A stretch of DNA of 64,000 bases, from positions 5,733,194 through 5,797,193 of the forward strand of contig NC_081149.1 in assembly GCF_958295425.1 (NCBI RefSeq). The letters run 5' to 3'. Below the pieces are notes generated by a model. It was given only the letters and a program-made list of their open reading frames with translations, was not told the DNA's origin and ran no database searches. This DNA is from Solea solea (Eukaryota; Chordata; Actinopteri; Pleuronectiformes; Soleidae). A program made the translations under genes and the position numbers. Positions 1-11,394 of this stretch are shown here, piece by piece (the first letter of the stretch is position 1; each line of letters opens with the position of its first letter).

Positions 1-900
1 TTAAAATATGTCCTATTAGTGTTTGGAGCCCGCATGTATAACGATTAATTATTGAATAATTGTTCATGCATTCCAACTCTGGCAGGCTCTGAAGGGTGAT
101 TTATTTTCTTCCGTGGCTGTACAGAGATAGGGCTTAATTACAGTGGATAGCCTTATCTCCCCTCTCTAATCCGCTCTTTGGAGTCTCCCGCGTTCGCGCC
201 ATCTACCCGTCGATACCATCAGGCTGTTGGCAGAGCCAGACAGAGAAAGTGATCCCCCAATTTCTTTGTCACATTAAGGCTCATTCACTGTGGACCTGAC
301 TTAAGAACTCCAAAGTGCGGGGGAAAGAAGAGAAGAGTCCCCCGAGTGCCCGGCACAAAACTCTCCCATGCAGTCTCGAGGTCAGTGCCGGCCCGGGCAC
401 ATTACCACGCCCGCGCTGCCTTTGTCAGCTGCATGGGCCGAAGCACGTGCGGTCAAATCTGATCAGATAATGGGCTCAGTTTCCCTCGCTAGGAGCAATT
501 TGTTGTTGATATCCCTGCACTAATGTGGGCAATTTGTTTACCGCCTCGCTACGAGCGCGACCCCGCATGACTGTGCTCGCCGCGGCGGCACTTACAGCAC
601 ATTCTCAGCCACCCCCAAGAGCATCCAGACGAGGAGTGCTGTGACCGTCGGTGGACTTGAAATCGACAGATCTCTGGGAGGGGAAACTCAACACAAATTC
701 ACAGTTTAATTATCGCAGGGCTGATGGAAGCGTTCCACTGCGGCTGGCATTAACCGTTGCATATATTAAGAGAAAACTTGGGTGGAATTAAGTGTTGGCA
801 GCTTAAGTAGACTTCATTTAGGAGAGCCAAAAACTGGACTGGGATCAGCCCGTGTTTCCTCCAGAGTGATCACATGCTCGGGATAATCCACTACAGCAAA
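1..900. promoter_or_regulatory. Putative conserved non-coding block
   Basis: The sequence is complex, with no microsatellite or recognisable transposon and no plausible exon. It holds clustered TAAT/ATTA homeodomain-type cores near 41-62 and 129-142, a CACGTG E-box at 444-449 and a GATAA near 466. This mix of AT-rich homeobox words in moderate-GC sequence is typical of vertebrate developmental enhancers. Conservation could not be tested, so the call rests on composition. Confidence 0.4.
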
Positions 901-1095
901 ACATTTAGAAAAGTAGTCGAACTTTTAATGATATGTAAGGTCGTATATACATTCTGTGGTGAGAGACAGATGGAACAGCATGCATGTAACTAGGTTTATT
1001 ATTATAATTGAATATTTAATCATTTTTAGCTACTTTGATTCTATATTTGATTGGTTTTGAGCGTTTATTTAATAATCAAATCAGGTTCACTGAGT

Positions 1096-1175
1096 TTTCA
1101 GCTTCCTAAATGTGAATACTTTTCTTGCTGCATACAGAAAATAAATCATAAAAACAGATTCATTTTTGGAAATTG
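1096..1175. mobile_element. Short hAT-MITE fragment
   Basis: The stretch around 1100-1124 (AGCTTCCTAAATGTGAATAC) closely resembles the internal segment of the hAT-type MITE seen more completely at 31649-31905 and 56708-56983. Only this internal piece is recognisable; both ends are missing or decayed. Confidence 0.35.
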
Positions 1176-1235
1176 TTATTAGTTGTATATTAAAAAGATT
1201 CTGTACGTTATCCCACTGTTAGAAAGCCTTTTTTC

Positions 1236-1400
1236 TGTGCACCAAAGTCCATAGAGAAAATCGTCAATTTTACATCACAGCACACAGTGGTTGTTGATCC
1301 ACTGCTGTATGTTCAAATGTGGTATTTTGTGACCTCAGTGTTTGAAATCCTTAGTCCGTATAAAACTAAGTGACACAAACAAGACATGAGTAACATGAAC
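1236..1400 (+). mobile_element. Palindromic MITE family A, copy 1 (one arm)
   Basis: It opens with the arm CACCAAAGTCCATAGAGAAA and continues into the family interior (TGATCCACTGCTG, then GTTTGAAATCCTTAG and GTGACACAAAC). The opposite inverted arm is not present, so the copy is truncated. Better copies with both arms lie at 18133-18390, 29121-29375 and 59580-59855. The class is not identified. Confidence 0.65.
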
Positions 1401-2329
1401 TTAATTTTCCATTGGAAAAAATAGTAATGTGTCTAACAAGGCAGCAGTAAAACATCAGCGTTTGTGTCTCCACAAGCTAAAATCACCAGTAGGTGAATGT
1501 TGACTTAATCAAGCATATATTTTTTTAATAATTCAGTTGTTTTAAAGTGTCTAAAAACTGGTTTTCCTCTCGTCTGTGCTGTCAAACCTCCATGTTTGTA
1601 ATTGGGTTCTCGATCAGTGTAACTATACTTGAATTGCTTTAAAGTATTTACAAAATGTGTACGTTACAGTGCTGTGGTACTGAATTATTGCAAATAAAAT
1701 CATCGTTAAAGTGTAAATCAGACCAGTAACACAACATTTCTTGAAAGTGCAGTAGCGTAAAAACAGTAGCAGATATAAGGAAGAGAAAGAAAACCTATAT
1801 TAATAAGACGACGTGCTTGGTCGATGAAGTGGAATCAGACGTCTGTCGTTGTTTCCTGCGGTGATGAACACAGACGCTATGATCTGCTGTGCTTTCATTG
1901 GCTGAGTGGCTTCATGTTTTTGTCAGAAACGGCCTCCATGTGACTGTTGTTTGTTTTTCACACACCAGAGTCACACATTTCTCCACACGTGGAGAGAAAT
2001 GTCAAATCGAACGCACCGACAGGTTCGTTCTGGGCTTCGGTGACAAGTTTATTCTTCCCATGAACTTGAGACAAGTGTGAAAAAGACAAGCAAAATTTAA
2101 CACTAATGTTGAACGAGGAGATAATATATCAACACGCGGACTCTTGGAATAATACGATTCCTTCATCATTTGTCTTTTCTTTCTACAATTACATTTTTTC
2201 CCCCCTCACCCCTGTAGTTGAAAAGTTTCCACATGCATATAAAGGGTTTTTAATGTAAATTATAATCAGTAAAGTTTCTCCTCTCTGTTCTTTGCATGAT
2301 GAATCACTCGTCTTCCCTTGGTTTTCATT
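1401..2329. other. Unclassified non-coding sequence
   Basis: This is AT-rich to average sequence with no recognisable repeat, RNA gene or exon. The one open frame (63 codons, 1889-2080, plus) has no recognisable domain and is probably chance. Confidence 0.5.
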
Positions 2330-2790
2330 AGATTAATTCATTTTAAGGAACATTAACCTCATTTGCCGCCATTTATTTTCATCTGCTTTTCGTTTTTTAA
2401 TATGTTTATTCCCATTTATATTCCCTTCATATATTTTTTTAGACTCATTATTCTGCCACCAGGCTACCTGGAGACCTTCTTTTCTGATTAAAATCACATA
2501 AGTATATTTTTTTATTTTTTATTTAGCCACGTGTGTTAATGCCTAAACACGATCTGCCGCTCTAATTATATCAGATTTAGAGACGTAAATATATAAATAA
2601 GAGGACTAAATGATTATTTATGGCTGTGATAATGAAATGGCAGTGGATACTTTTCAGGAGCTTTTTCTTATTCCAGCCGCGGCTCCTCTCTCCGACTGTG
2701 AATCAATGCGGCACACGTGACGGCGTCACGCATGGATTCATATTAATTGCTTTCCCCCTGCTGTCGCTTTAAAACAGAAACAAGATGAAG
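2330..2790. promoter_or_regulatory. Putative conserved non-coding block with inverted CGTGAC repeat
   Basis: Repeat-free sequence contains several homeodomain-type words (GATTAATTC near 2332, CTAATTATA near 2561, TATTAATTGC near 2741). A perfect inverted repeat CGTGAC-GGC-GTCACG lies at 2716-2730. No coding signal is visible. The regulatory role is inferred from composition only. Confidence 0.4.
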
Positions 2791-2901
2791 AATGTTAACT
2801 GTCTAACCTTAGCTATAATTTGTTTGCAAGCATCAGACTGACATTGGAAGGAAACGCCTGCGAGTAAATTGTCAAAGTAAGATAAAGAAAAGAAGTTTTT
2901 C

Positions 2902-3075
2902 AGGGCTGCAACTATTGATTATTTTCATTTTTAATTGATTTGCTGATGATTCTTTATATATAGTTGATAGATTAATTGATAGATGTTTGAAAAATGAAAG
3001 TAAAATCGTTCATATCAGTCAGAATCTTCAAATAAACAGTGTTTTTGGTGCAAACACTAAACACTTAAGCTGCAT
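2902..3075 (+). mobile_element. Degenerate hAT-type MITE (one end)
   Basis: It begins with AGGGCTGCAACTATTGATTA, a close match to the terminus of the hAT MITE at 8750-9079 (TAGGGCTGCAAC read on its minus strand). AT-rich sequence with repeated TTGAT words follows. The far terminus is not evident, so the right boundary is approximate. Confidence 0.5.
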
Positions 3076-3168
3076 TTGGTAAGTTTTGCATCTCTTTGGT
3101 GTCTATGAGTGGAAACTTCATCTGAAAACAGGCTCCGTCAGGCAAAACTATCATACCTGACTCAGGGA

Positions 3169-3186
3169 GTGTGTGTGTGTGTGTGT
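3169..3186. repeat. (GT)9 microsatellite
   Basis: Uninterrupted GT dinucleotide run. Confidence 0.95.
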
Positions 3187-3580
3187 ATACAGCAGCAGAG
3201 CAGAGGTGGGCGGAGACAAGAAACCAGATATTTTTGAGGAGTAGAGTGCACTATTTTTTGTATTTTCAGTGAAGCTATAGCTCAATGTGGCTGTTGCCTC
3301 CATCTCTGGACATAAAACACATCACTTCCTGTGTGCAGCTTGGGAATGTCGCCAGGTGACACGAGACCCAAACACTGCTCTACTGAGAAACACAGAGCGA
3401 GGCGTCTCGTTCAGCGCTGAGACTTATTTGAAAATTGTCTGACTATAACGAACATTTATTTATATTCTAAAGTTAAAAAATATGGTGAAAAGATTGACTT
3501 GGGCTCATTTATCGTGAATGAAATGAGTGCGTTCATCCATGATCATGTGATGAGAGGAGCTTGGGACAAAAACCGTCATC
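3187..3580. other. Unclassified non-coding sequence
   Basis: Average-composition sequence. I see no exon, RNA gene or named repeat in it. Confidence 0.5.
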
Positions 3581-3675
3581 TAGGGCTGCAAATAATGATT
3601 ATTCGATCAATCAGTTAATGATAATGGTTAATTTAGTCATCGGTTAGTTGAGTAATTGTTTCATTATTATACCTT
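3581..3675 (+). mobile_element. hAT-type MITE terminus
   Basis: It starts with TAGGGCTGCAAATAATGATT and continues with alternating CGAT/AATC words, like the termini of the MITE at 8750-9079. No matching opposite end or target duplication is evident, so it is a solo end or a heavily decayed copy. Confidence 0.5.
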
Positions 3676-5330
3676 TAAAGTGAAACTCTACAATCAACCT
3701 ACTGCAGCTGTATCAGTCAGAATACTTTATTTTCTCCTTCAGAATTAAAATAAGTTAAGAAAAGACAATATTAGCAGCAGATAAATAAATAATATAAATA
3801 ACTAAGCCTACATCTACATGAAATATACACGCGTGCTTATTAAAAGACGTGACCTTTTTCATGATCCATGACAATAAATATAAATTAAAGTGACTTTTGG
3901 TTGGTGGCACAGGTTTGAAACCTGTCTTGCACAGAACATAACACTAAATATATTAGCAAGCAATATTTATATAATTGTATTAATAAGACATTCAGATGTA
4001 ATTATCAGACGTTTAGATATATAGGCTTGTGTAGTGTTTTAATTACAGTTTGTCTGCATCATTATTTACTTAATTTTAGATTTGTGTCGTTTGACGTATA
4101 TATTATAATATTTTGCAAAAACAAGCCCTTTTACATTATGAATATCATTCATTTCGATATCATGATGGAATATTGTAAACTTTTACTAAGATGTATCCTC
4201 TTTTTAAAAAAATATATAAAACTGAAATTGTTGGTTTCTGATGAGCATCTTCTTCCCTCCATTTCTCAACACTGTTGTAATTCTTTTTTTGAAAAAAATA
4301 AATAAATATATATTGCGGTGCTCGTGTGTATATGCGTCCGAGTCGCCCACCACTTTGCCAGGAATGCAATCAATATTCAAACGAGGACGAGCTGATTCCC
4401 TGACTAACTGAATCCCCGGTGAATGCCGAATGCAGAGGATTGTACGGTTGACGGTAATAGCGCTGTCAGCTTCTGACAATGTGCAGAAAAGAAACGCCGT
4501 CACTCCCCATATTCACTTTTGAAAAATCTCATTTTGTTTTCATCTTCTTCACTAACACAGACCTGTCAACATGTAATTCAATGAGTGTCACCACCATGCA
4601 TGAAGTCCCCCCCCCCTCCCCCCGCAACATTCAACTTTACTTACGTTGTGTTTAAATAAATCACGTTATGGACGACCTGGTTGCGATCGAAGTTAATGAT
4701 AATGTTAAAAATATAATGTCGTATGAATACACGCGTGGGGGTCACGGTGAACCGAGAGAGGGGGAGGGGACAGGATGTTTGATCTGAAAGCGATGTGTTG
4801 ATGTTTACAGCGCTGCCACCGCCACCGCCGCCTCGACACAACAACAGCCGCCTTCATTCAAAGTCGTGGATGAAATGGGGCTGTCAGAATGGAGGAAATT
4901 GAAACCAGTCGATATCTGAGGCATTGTGCGAACGCTATCCTCTGTTTCCAAAAGCTCCAAACACAAACACTGAAACCTCCCATTACACACACACACATAG
5001 AGAGAGAGTGTATAGCCCATCATACTCTCCCGAGCAGCCATTATAAAGTGTGCTTTAACCAAGGTCAACCAGACGTGTGGATTGAAGGATGAAGCCGATG
5101 ATGATGTAATGCACGCCTTTACTGAAACCTGCTGGTTCCTTTCTTTTGTCAGTAACAACAGGACACTGAGTCACGTGACATGTGACGTACAGGAACATAA
5201 TTTACAAAAAAAGGCATCATGTTCTCTTGAAAAAGAGATTTAAAATAGCGATTTAAACCGATAGTTTGCCATAAATCATGTGAGAAATAAGAAATATTTT
5301 CCCAATTAATTACTTTTGCGACGAGTGGAG
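3676..5330. other. AT-rich unclassified interval
   Basis: The first 650 bases are strongly AT-rich. A C-rich tract lies at about 4608-4623 and a short CCG/CCA run near 4811-4832. Small overlapping open frames occur on both strands between 4027 and 5158; none has a recognisable domain, and opposing frames overlap, as expected by chance. Confidence 0.5.
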
Positions 5331-5334
5331 TCAC

Positions 5335-5530
5335 CCCCCGGTGGCTATGCACGAAAGTAGCTCAGTGGTAGATCGAGTCATCTTTCACCTTAAAGGTTGT
5401 GTGTATGATTCCCGGCTCCTTGGGCAAGACGCTCCTAAATGTGTGACTGATACCAAACTGAGTGGAGTAGAGCCGAGTAGAGCCAGGACGGTCCAATGGA
5501 AAAGCGCTAAATGTTGCTTAATTGCTTCAT
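5335..5530 (+). mobile_element. tRNA-derived SINE relic
   Basis: The 5' part resembles a tRNA gene with pol III boxes: A-box-like TAGCTCAGTGG at 5358-5368 and a B-box-like GTATGATTCCC near 5402-5413. CTTGGGCAAGAC follows, typical of a widespread teleost SINE, and the tail contains GGAAAAGCGCTA. The usual central body is mostly missing, so this is a deleted or rearranged copy. It is not a functional tRNA: it forms no full cloverleaf and runs into SINE body sequence. Confidence 0.65.
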
Positions 5531-6039
5531 AGTTCTTACATCTGAGAAGAAGCTGTTCCACATCACTGGCTTTGGCTTCTTGTTGACTGTAAGAAGCAGA
5601 ATTTATCATCGGTCCAAACAGGATTCAAACAGATCATTTACACACAAAGCTACAAAAGATCCCTGTGTCGCTGCGCCTTACTGGTGAAGTGTGTGTGTGG
5701 AATTATCCGTCGCAGTGTCGGCGTGTTTGTCGGCGAGACACGTGCGCGACTCTTCAGTTGTTTCCTGAGCGAGCCGCTGGTGCCGTCATTTTCATCAGCA
5801 CTCTTGTTCAGGTGATTTCAGGCCTTATCTCGTCAAGAGCCCCCCCCTCACCGCCTGCCTCTGACAGCCGCGCAGATCTGCCCCCGTGTGTTTCATCACC
5901 ATTATTGGTGATTGTGGGATGACACTAATTAAAGTCATTGATGTTTAAAAATCAAGCGCCACACGAGCTGCACAAGCCGGCCTCGTCAAGCTATCAGCGA
6001 TCATGTCATGTGTTGAGAAACAAGTACGTGTGTGTCACT

Positions 6040-6085
6040 TTATTTATATATATATATGTATATATATATATACATGCATATACAC
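6040..6085. repeat. Imperfect (TA)n microsatellite
   Basis: An alternating TA run with occasional G and C substitutions, largely self-complementary. Confidence 0.9.
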
Positions 6086-6524
6086 AAACACACCTCAAGA
6101 TGACAGGAGCTGTGCTTAAGGACTCGTTTTTATGGCGTGGTAAAACTCTGACAGACTGTAATGTAGTTTTTATTATAATGGAGCAAAATGAAAAGAAAAA
6201 AAAACAGATTTCTTTTTTTCCATTTTAAGTGTCATAATTCATGCAGGCCGTAGGCCAAGTAAATATACTGTATACAGAGTTTGAATACAAAGCTTTTATG
6301 GTAAATAATGTTTTATATAAAGCATTAAATCATAGGAAATGTCCTCTGTTTAAGACACCTTTATGGAAATACTTTGCATTTTTATGACCTATTTAGGTGT
6401 ATTTATATTTAAATGGTGTGTTTAAGTAATATTATATTATACCGTGAGGAGGAAAAATAGAAAAAGTTTAATATTTAAAGTGGCATTTACATGCTTGTAA
6501 TTAAGGCATGAGCAAATTATACTA

Positions 6525-6625
6525 GGAATGGGTATCACTGTTGATGTCGGCATGGCTATCACTCCAATACTGGTCAAAATCACTGGATTAACATGAAATA
6601 ACCCATAATATGGCATAGATGCTTC
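6525..6625 (+). mobile_element. Possible hAT-like element fragment
   Basis: TAGGAATGGGTATCACTG near 6532 followed by ACTGGTCAAAATCACTGGAT resembles the left part of the insertion at 32316-32614 (TAGAGATGATGATACGATAC, then CTGGTCAGAATCACTGAATT). No second terminus is seen. Confidence 0.4.
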
Positions 6626-6709
6626 ACTAAATACATAAAAAAAAAAACATGTGCCACCAACATCTTGGATATTCTCGAATGTAATATTTTACTTTTGTCC
6701 ACAAACCCA

Positions 6710-6812
6710 AAAATAGTTAAAAATCTGTGAACTTAGATCGTTGACGAATATTTCAGTCATCAATAAATAAATACATTAATTAATCATTATCAATTGTTGC
6801 AGCTTCAACCCG
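6710..6812 (-). mobile_element. hAT-type MITE terminus fragment
   Basis: It ends in CAATTGTTGCAGCTTCAACC, the decayed complement of the TAGGGCTGCAAC-type terminus, preceded by repeated ATTAAT/CATTA words. Only one end is recognisable. Confidence 0.4.
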
Positions 6813-7150
6813 TGTCTGACATAACAAGTGGTACGGAGTCACCACTACTCCAAACACGCGAGCTGCTGGATCAGGTTTGCCAAAAACGGGAAATCCTAAA
6901 TCCTTGTCTGAGTTAGCGATAACAGTTTAGCCCTGATTAATCCTCCCTCAGCCAACGCACGGCGTAACGAGTGTTAGGTGAAGATGGCAACGAGCGGCAA
7001 CGTGTCCACTAATGACCCTCAAAGTGAGGAACCTTGTGAATGTTAATCAGGGACACGTTTTGGCTCATACAGCAGATTTGGAGGAAGTTGAACAGTCTTG
7101 CCTGAGCAGCTGCCACAGCTGGTGTTTTCTGGTTGTAGGAACCTTGAGAG

Positions 7151-7210
7151 CGGGGCGGGAAGGTGAAGGAGTGGAGGGCGGGGAGGGACGGGGGGGACGG
7201 GGGGGACGGA
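7151..7210 (+). repeat. G-rich low-complexity tract with quadruplex potential
   Basis: At least six G-runs of three or more occur in about 60 bases, including two seven-G runs separated by AC. The arrangement could form a G-quadruplex on the plus strand. No gene or promoter is evident nearby. Confidence 0.75.
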
Positions 7211-8115
7211 GCGTCTCCTTCATCTCATCAGGTGAAGTCAGACTCATAATAATGTTCCCCCGGTGAAGGAGAAGTCAATCAATTATTTCACTTCATGTTT
7301 TTTAAACTGCAAAAGTTACTTTGTCAGGGTTTTTCTCTCATGAAAAGGTTGACCTGGATTTGAAGAGAATTAAAAAAAGGGGTGAATTTTGTGGAATTAA
7401 AAGAGAAAAGAAATACAGAATAGTGATGACAGACTTTTGGTTTGCTCACAAATTAAATTTGCAGCAAGGCCAGCTCCACAGCCGGTGAGTACACTTACAC
7501 ACATTCTCCAGGTTTTATATAAAAGAAACCTGCTTTCTATAATTGCAGAAGGGGATTAGAGAAACACAATTTCTCGGCCATGTATACACATGATTGCTTT
7601 TTTTATTTGGCTTTTTTTTTTGCTTGTGTGCATGTGAATGTTCACGGTGGTTTCATGCAGAAAATAATATATCACAGTGTTGTGAAAGTATTCACTTTTG
7701 ATTCTGATTTAAAAAAGAAAGAAGAAAAGAATGAAACTGACCATTTGTTCTTCCCAAATTACCAGAAAATAAATATTTAGTTTTGTGTGTAGTCAGCTGA
7801 ACGTACCTTGTTGTTATGTTGTCAACTCCTTGGACGGCAATAATAAGCTTAACAATTGCATGGGAAAACATGTATTAACGATAACAAAACATGATGACGT
7901 GCATTTCCATGCTGTTGACGTAAAGTAATCAGTGCTACATCTATTACCACAAGGTTAGCAGCAGCAGGGAGGGCGGAGTTTCCTGAAATAACAGCGACCA
8001 GCACGACAACAACAACAAAAGATTTTAGCTAATAAACTAAACAACAACCTTTGTTTCTTGCTTTTAGACCACCTTATATGACTGGAAACTGATCATAGTC
8101 TCACTCTGTGAACCG
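7211..8115. other. Unclassified non-coding sequence
   Basis: Average to AT-rich sequence with T-tracts near 7600. The open frame at 7580-7780 has no recognisable domain and is low-complexity at its end. Confidence 0.5.
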
Positions 8116-8117
8116 CT

Positions 8118-8310
8118 CACTCTCCTGTACCAAAGCCCATAGAGAAAATCAGTGATTTTAACATCACAGCGCACACCTGTTACCGATCCACTGCTGCCTC
8201 CATCAGTAAATCCAAATATGTTATTTTATGACTTTGGTGTGTGAAATCCTTTGTTTGGATTATCTGCAGTGACACAAACTGACCAGAAGAGGCAGCAGTA
8301 GACCAGAAAG
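8118..8310 (+). mobile_element. Palindromic MITE family A, copy 2 (one arm)
   Basis: The left arm is CCATAGAGAAAATCAGTGAT, followed by the full interior including GATCCACTGCTGCCTCCATC and GCAGCAGTAGACCAG. The right inverted arm is missing and the copy stops shortly before family B repeat sequence. It has the same orientation as copies 1 and 4. Confidence 0.75.
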
Positions 8311-8359
8311 CAGAGAAATAGAGGTTTGCACACATATATTTGTCATTACGGTAGCTCTT

Positions 8360-8560
8360 GGGACTTCTGCTGAACGGTCGCGTCACACATTTGTGACGTC
8401 CGCTTCTCAGCACCGTTCCTAAACAGTTGAATAACTTCCACACTTGGAAAGTGAAAGTTATCTTTCGGAAGAACTCACACATTGAATCATTTTGTGACAA
8501 TTCTACAGCCATAAAATCAAAATAAATCCAGGTGGCCTGAATATCATGATGGTCACATGA
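8360..8560 (-). repeat. Unclassified dispersed repeat, family B, copy 1
   Basis: On the minus strand this matches the repeats at 44990-45205 and 56598-57085: a CATCATGATATTCAGGCC segment, GTGAGTTCTTC, AAGATAACTTTCA, a GTTATTCAAC and TAGGAA segment, and GTCACAAATGTGTGAC. Three independent copies in one window show it is a dispersed repeat. I cannot assign it to a named class. Confidence 0.7.
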
Positions 8561-8749
8561 TGATATGATGTGTCAACTAATGCCTATGAAGGTTCTCTGT
8601 CATCTGGATCATTGTATCTTTAAGAGTGTAAATACAGCAACAGGACTTCATTTAGATTTGGTTGAATATGTGTCAGCTTTTCATACGAAAGGCTCCTTCA
8701 CTTCTGTACCTAATTTAGTGGCTGTTGAGTATATAGTAAGTGTATTATT

Positions 8750-9079
8750 TAGGGCTAAAACAGTACTCGATTAATCTATTACTAAAATAATTGTTACTAT
8801 TTTGACAATCAAGTGTTTTTAAGCAATTAAAAGAAGATTTCTGAATGTTTTCTGGTTTCTTTGCCCTGTACTCCAACAAAGAAATCATTAAAACTGAATA
8901 ATTTTTGGTATTTGGACATAACAACAGGACAAGACATTTTAGAACATTATCCCTTTTTAGGTTTGAGAAACACTGATCAACGTTTTTTGACATTTTATGG
9001 ACCAAACGAGTACTCGATTAATCTAGAAAATAATCGACAGATTAAACGATTGTGAAAATAATCGTTAGTTGCAGCCCTA
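8750..9079. mobile_element. Intact hAT-type MITE with 8-base target duplication
   Basis: The element has inverted termini: TAGGGCTAAAACAGTACTCG on the left, and TAGGGCTGCAACTAACGATT read inward from the right. The flanks carry a perfect 8-base direct repeat, GTATTATT, at 8742-8749 and 9080-9087. Eight-base target duplications and TAGGG-type ends fit the hAT superfamily. At 330 bases it is non-autonomous; the open frames inside (8745-9005 minus, 8861-9055 plus) are not transposase. It is the best-preserved of the hAT MITEs here. Confidence 0.85.
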
Positions 9080-9099
9080 GTATTATTGTAACTTTCCCC

Positions 9100-9375
9100 A
9101 TTATATAAACTGATTTCTCAATAAACCTTATAGATATATACAAATGGGTGTAGTCTTCCCAGCCTAGAGGTCAGAATATACTGAATAGCCACTAGGGGGC
9201 GACTCTGCTGGTTGCCAAACAAACTCCATACATTTTCACCTCCTCCTCTTCAGAACATGACATCAGTTTTTGGACACCCTTGCTGTGACTGACAGCTGGC
9301 GTCGTCTAATAGGAGCCTGGCTGCAGCAGGCGACATCCGTGAATTTTGTGGTTGCAGATCTGAAATCTTGAGCTT
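9100..9375. repeat. Probable dispersed repeat segment
   Basis: The stretch around 9183-9240 (GCCACTAGGGGGCGACTC, then GGTTGCCAAAC) resembles a common teleost repeat as I remember it. Boundaries are not visible and the class is uncertain. Confidence 0.35.
9189..9202 (+). promoter_or_regulatory. CTCF-like core motif
   Basis: CCACTAGGGGGCGA matches the vertebrate CTCF core CCASYAGRKGGCRS at all but the last position. It may be carried by a dispersed repeat, so occupancy is uncertain. Confidence 0.4.
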
Positions 9376-9379
9376 GCCT

Positions 9380-9960
9380 CTCCGACGACTCCCCCGGCAG
9401 CGTGTGCGTGACGCTCCGGCTGCCACTTGCTGTTAGCGCGGACAGCGCCGGGGCCGTTGACTAATAAACCAATAATTTATTCAGTTATTGGTGCAAATTT
9501 ACACAAGTCCGACACATTCTATTGAACAAGCGAGTCGATACTATTTTCAATTAGCCGCTTTCAGACTCACTCGGAGGAGCCGCTCTGAAATGACTCGAGG
9601 GCCCCGCGGATTTTCGACCCACTGCCACATTTGAATAACTCTGCCGTGGGGGTGTCGTGAATCGACAGCAGGCTGTGATTTGATTTTGAGGCTTTGGTCG
9701 TCACACACCAGGCCCTCACTGCACGTTCTGCCTTTTATTTATGGTCGTAGGGAGTTGTCGTAGCAGTAGTTGTTGTTGTAGTCGTAGTAGCATCTGGCTG
9801 GCAGCCACACTTGGTCTCCTCCCTCTGCTTAAGATGCAGCGGAGCCTCTGTGGGGTTAGGAGGGCCAGCTCTATCAATCTGCTCCCTTTCCGGGCCCCCA
9901 CCTTCCCTGGTGCGGTTAATCACTGCCACTAATTAGTGCTAATTACTCATCGCTGCCCGG
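9380..9960. promoter_or_regulatory. Putative conserved non-coding block
   Basis: Complex moderate-GC sequence with no transposon signature. AT-core words cluster near the end (GGTTAATCACTG and ACTAATTAGTGCTAATTACT, about 9914-9948). The small open frames at 9716-9932 overlap on both strands across a GTAGTAGTTGTTG-type simple stretch, so are not coding evidence. The call rests on composition. Confidence 0.4.
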
Positions 9961-10621
9961 GAGAACCCCCTCACACTCATCTCAAGGATCCCCCCCCCCC
10001 CAGGCGCTGCTTGGTATTCCTCAGGTGTGGGGCAGAGGCGCAGAGACCGAGGGGACCGCGGAGGCCACGGGGAAGCTCATCTTTACTAATTCACTCTTTT
10101 TCTTTTTTGTGTGTGTGTAAATCAAACACACCCCTGGTGTTTAGCCTCTGGTGGCCGCAGGTAGGAGGTTGCGTCCCCCGTGGAACCGCATGCTTTCGCG
10201 TGTTTCTCCCGTTCTGTGCTGCTCCACTTTCGGTGTGCGGGGCTTAATGAGGCAGCACCTTCTTGCTCCCTCTGTCATTAATTGTCCTGTAGCTGTGACT
10301 CTGTAGGTTTTTTTTCCTCCCCCTCTTTTCTGCCTGTAATTTTTACGTTAACAGATTCAATTTGCTTTCATTTGCTTTGTATTGATTTATTTGTCCCCGC
10401 TTTTTGTCTCGTCGACCATAAAAACCTATAATTCCTCGCAAAAGTCTGCATGGAAAAACGCAGAGAAAAAAAAGTTCATTTAATTTGCTAATATTGAGCG
10501 AGTTATTAAAAAGAGAAGGGGGAGAAATGACAAATGATGTTGATGTTGTAAATAAGAGAAGCTGGAAAACATCACTCTTTCACATTTGAAACCATTTTTT
10601 AAAAATAACGTCAAATACCCT
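9961..10621. other. Unclassified non-coding sequence
   Basis: Includes a short C-run near 9989-10000 and pyrimidine-rich stretches. CATTAATTGTCC near 10276 is a single homeodomain-type word. No exon or named repeat is seen. Confidence 0.45.
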
Positions 10622-10659
10622 GTACATATATACAGCATGTATTTATATATACATATATA

Positions 10660-10690
<31 letters not shown>

Positions 10691-10697
10691 GTATATA
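10622..10697. repeat. Palindromic TA/TATG-type microsatellite
   Basis: Alternating TA, ACATATATAT and GTATATAT units, largely self-complementary and able to fold back as a hairpin. Confidence 0.9.
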
Positions 10698-11390
10698 ATT
10701 ATGAACACTGCAGTGACCTACTTCCCTCTGTTTAACATTCAAGGTTTGTTTTTGCCAAGTATGTTTGACAGACTGTTGGACAATAAACTAACTAACTAAG
10801 GTAATTGGAGCACAAATATGAAATGTGCATAATTAACTGGATCCAGATCACCACCACCACCACCACCACCACCACAATAATCTAATCATTTCCTCCTGCG
10901 GTCTTAACCTTAATCCGGAGAGAAATTTATTCAAATCCATCCACTGGTTTATGCTTTTAACAGACAAACAAGCAGCAATCGTACAAAAAGTCACATGGAA
11001 TCATTGACATTATTTGCAAAATAAGTAATTTTTTGAACCTAATATTGATTTAAAAGGGAGAATTCTGTGGTTGCCTGAGGTTCTGTGACTATGACGGAGT
11101 ATTAAGGCCATACAAGTCTTAATATTATGATTTTTTAGTGGTCTTAGGTTTAGACAGCTAACTGTTTCTTGAGGAACTATAAAACTTTGACCAGCTATTT
11201 CCTCCTCCACAAAAGACAGAATTTCATCGAAGTCTGTGTGATTCTTTCTTCAGACCAGACTCGATGCTGACACTTTGTTGCTGACGTGCCAAACGATTAA
11301 ATATGTCCTTATTTGTCAAGTACAACTTCACAAGAGGCTCCACATTCCTCGCCGCATTGTTATTTGGCTTTAACATAAGTCATATTAGGG
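10698..11390. other. Unclassified non-coding sequence
   Basis: No gene is seen. GGACAATAAACTAACTAACT near 10780 looks like the 3' tail of a non-LTR retroelement but is too short to assign. Confidence 0.45.
10849..10875. repeat. (CAC)9 microsatellite
   Basis: Nine uninterrupted CAC triplets. Confidence 0.95.
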
Positions 11391-11394
11391 CCTG

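Larger units (their letters stand above)
5540..7145. other. AT-rich unclassified interval
   Basis: Non-coding sequence containing a TA-rich microsatellite (6040-6085) and two weak hAT-like fragments listed separately. The open frames at 5665-5922 and 5938-6228 run through low-complexity or TA-repeat sequence and show no domain. Confidence 0.5.

Noticed and set aside
5358..5413. tRNA gene
   Set aside because: A-box and B-box-like words are present, but they continue into SINE body sequence and no full cloverleaf forms.
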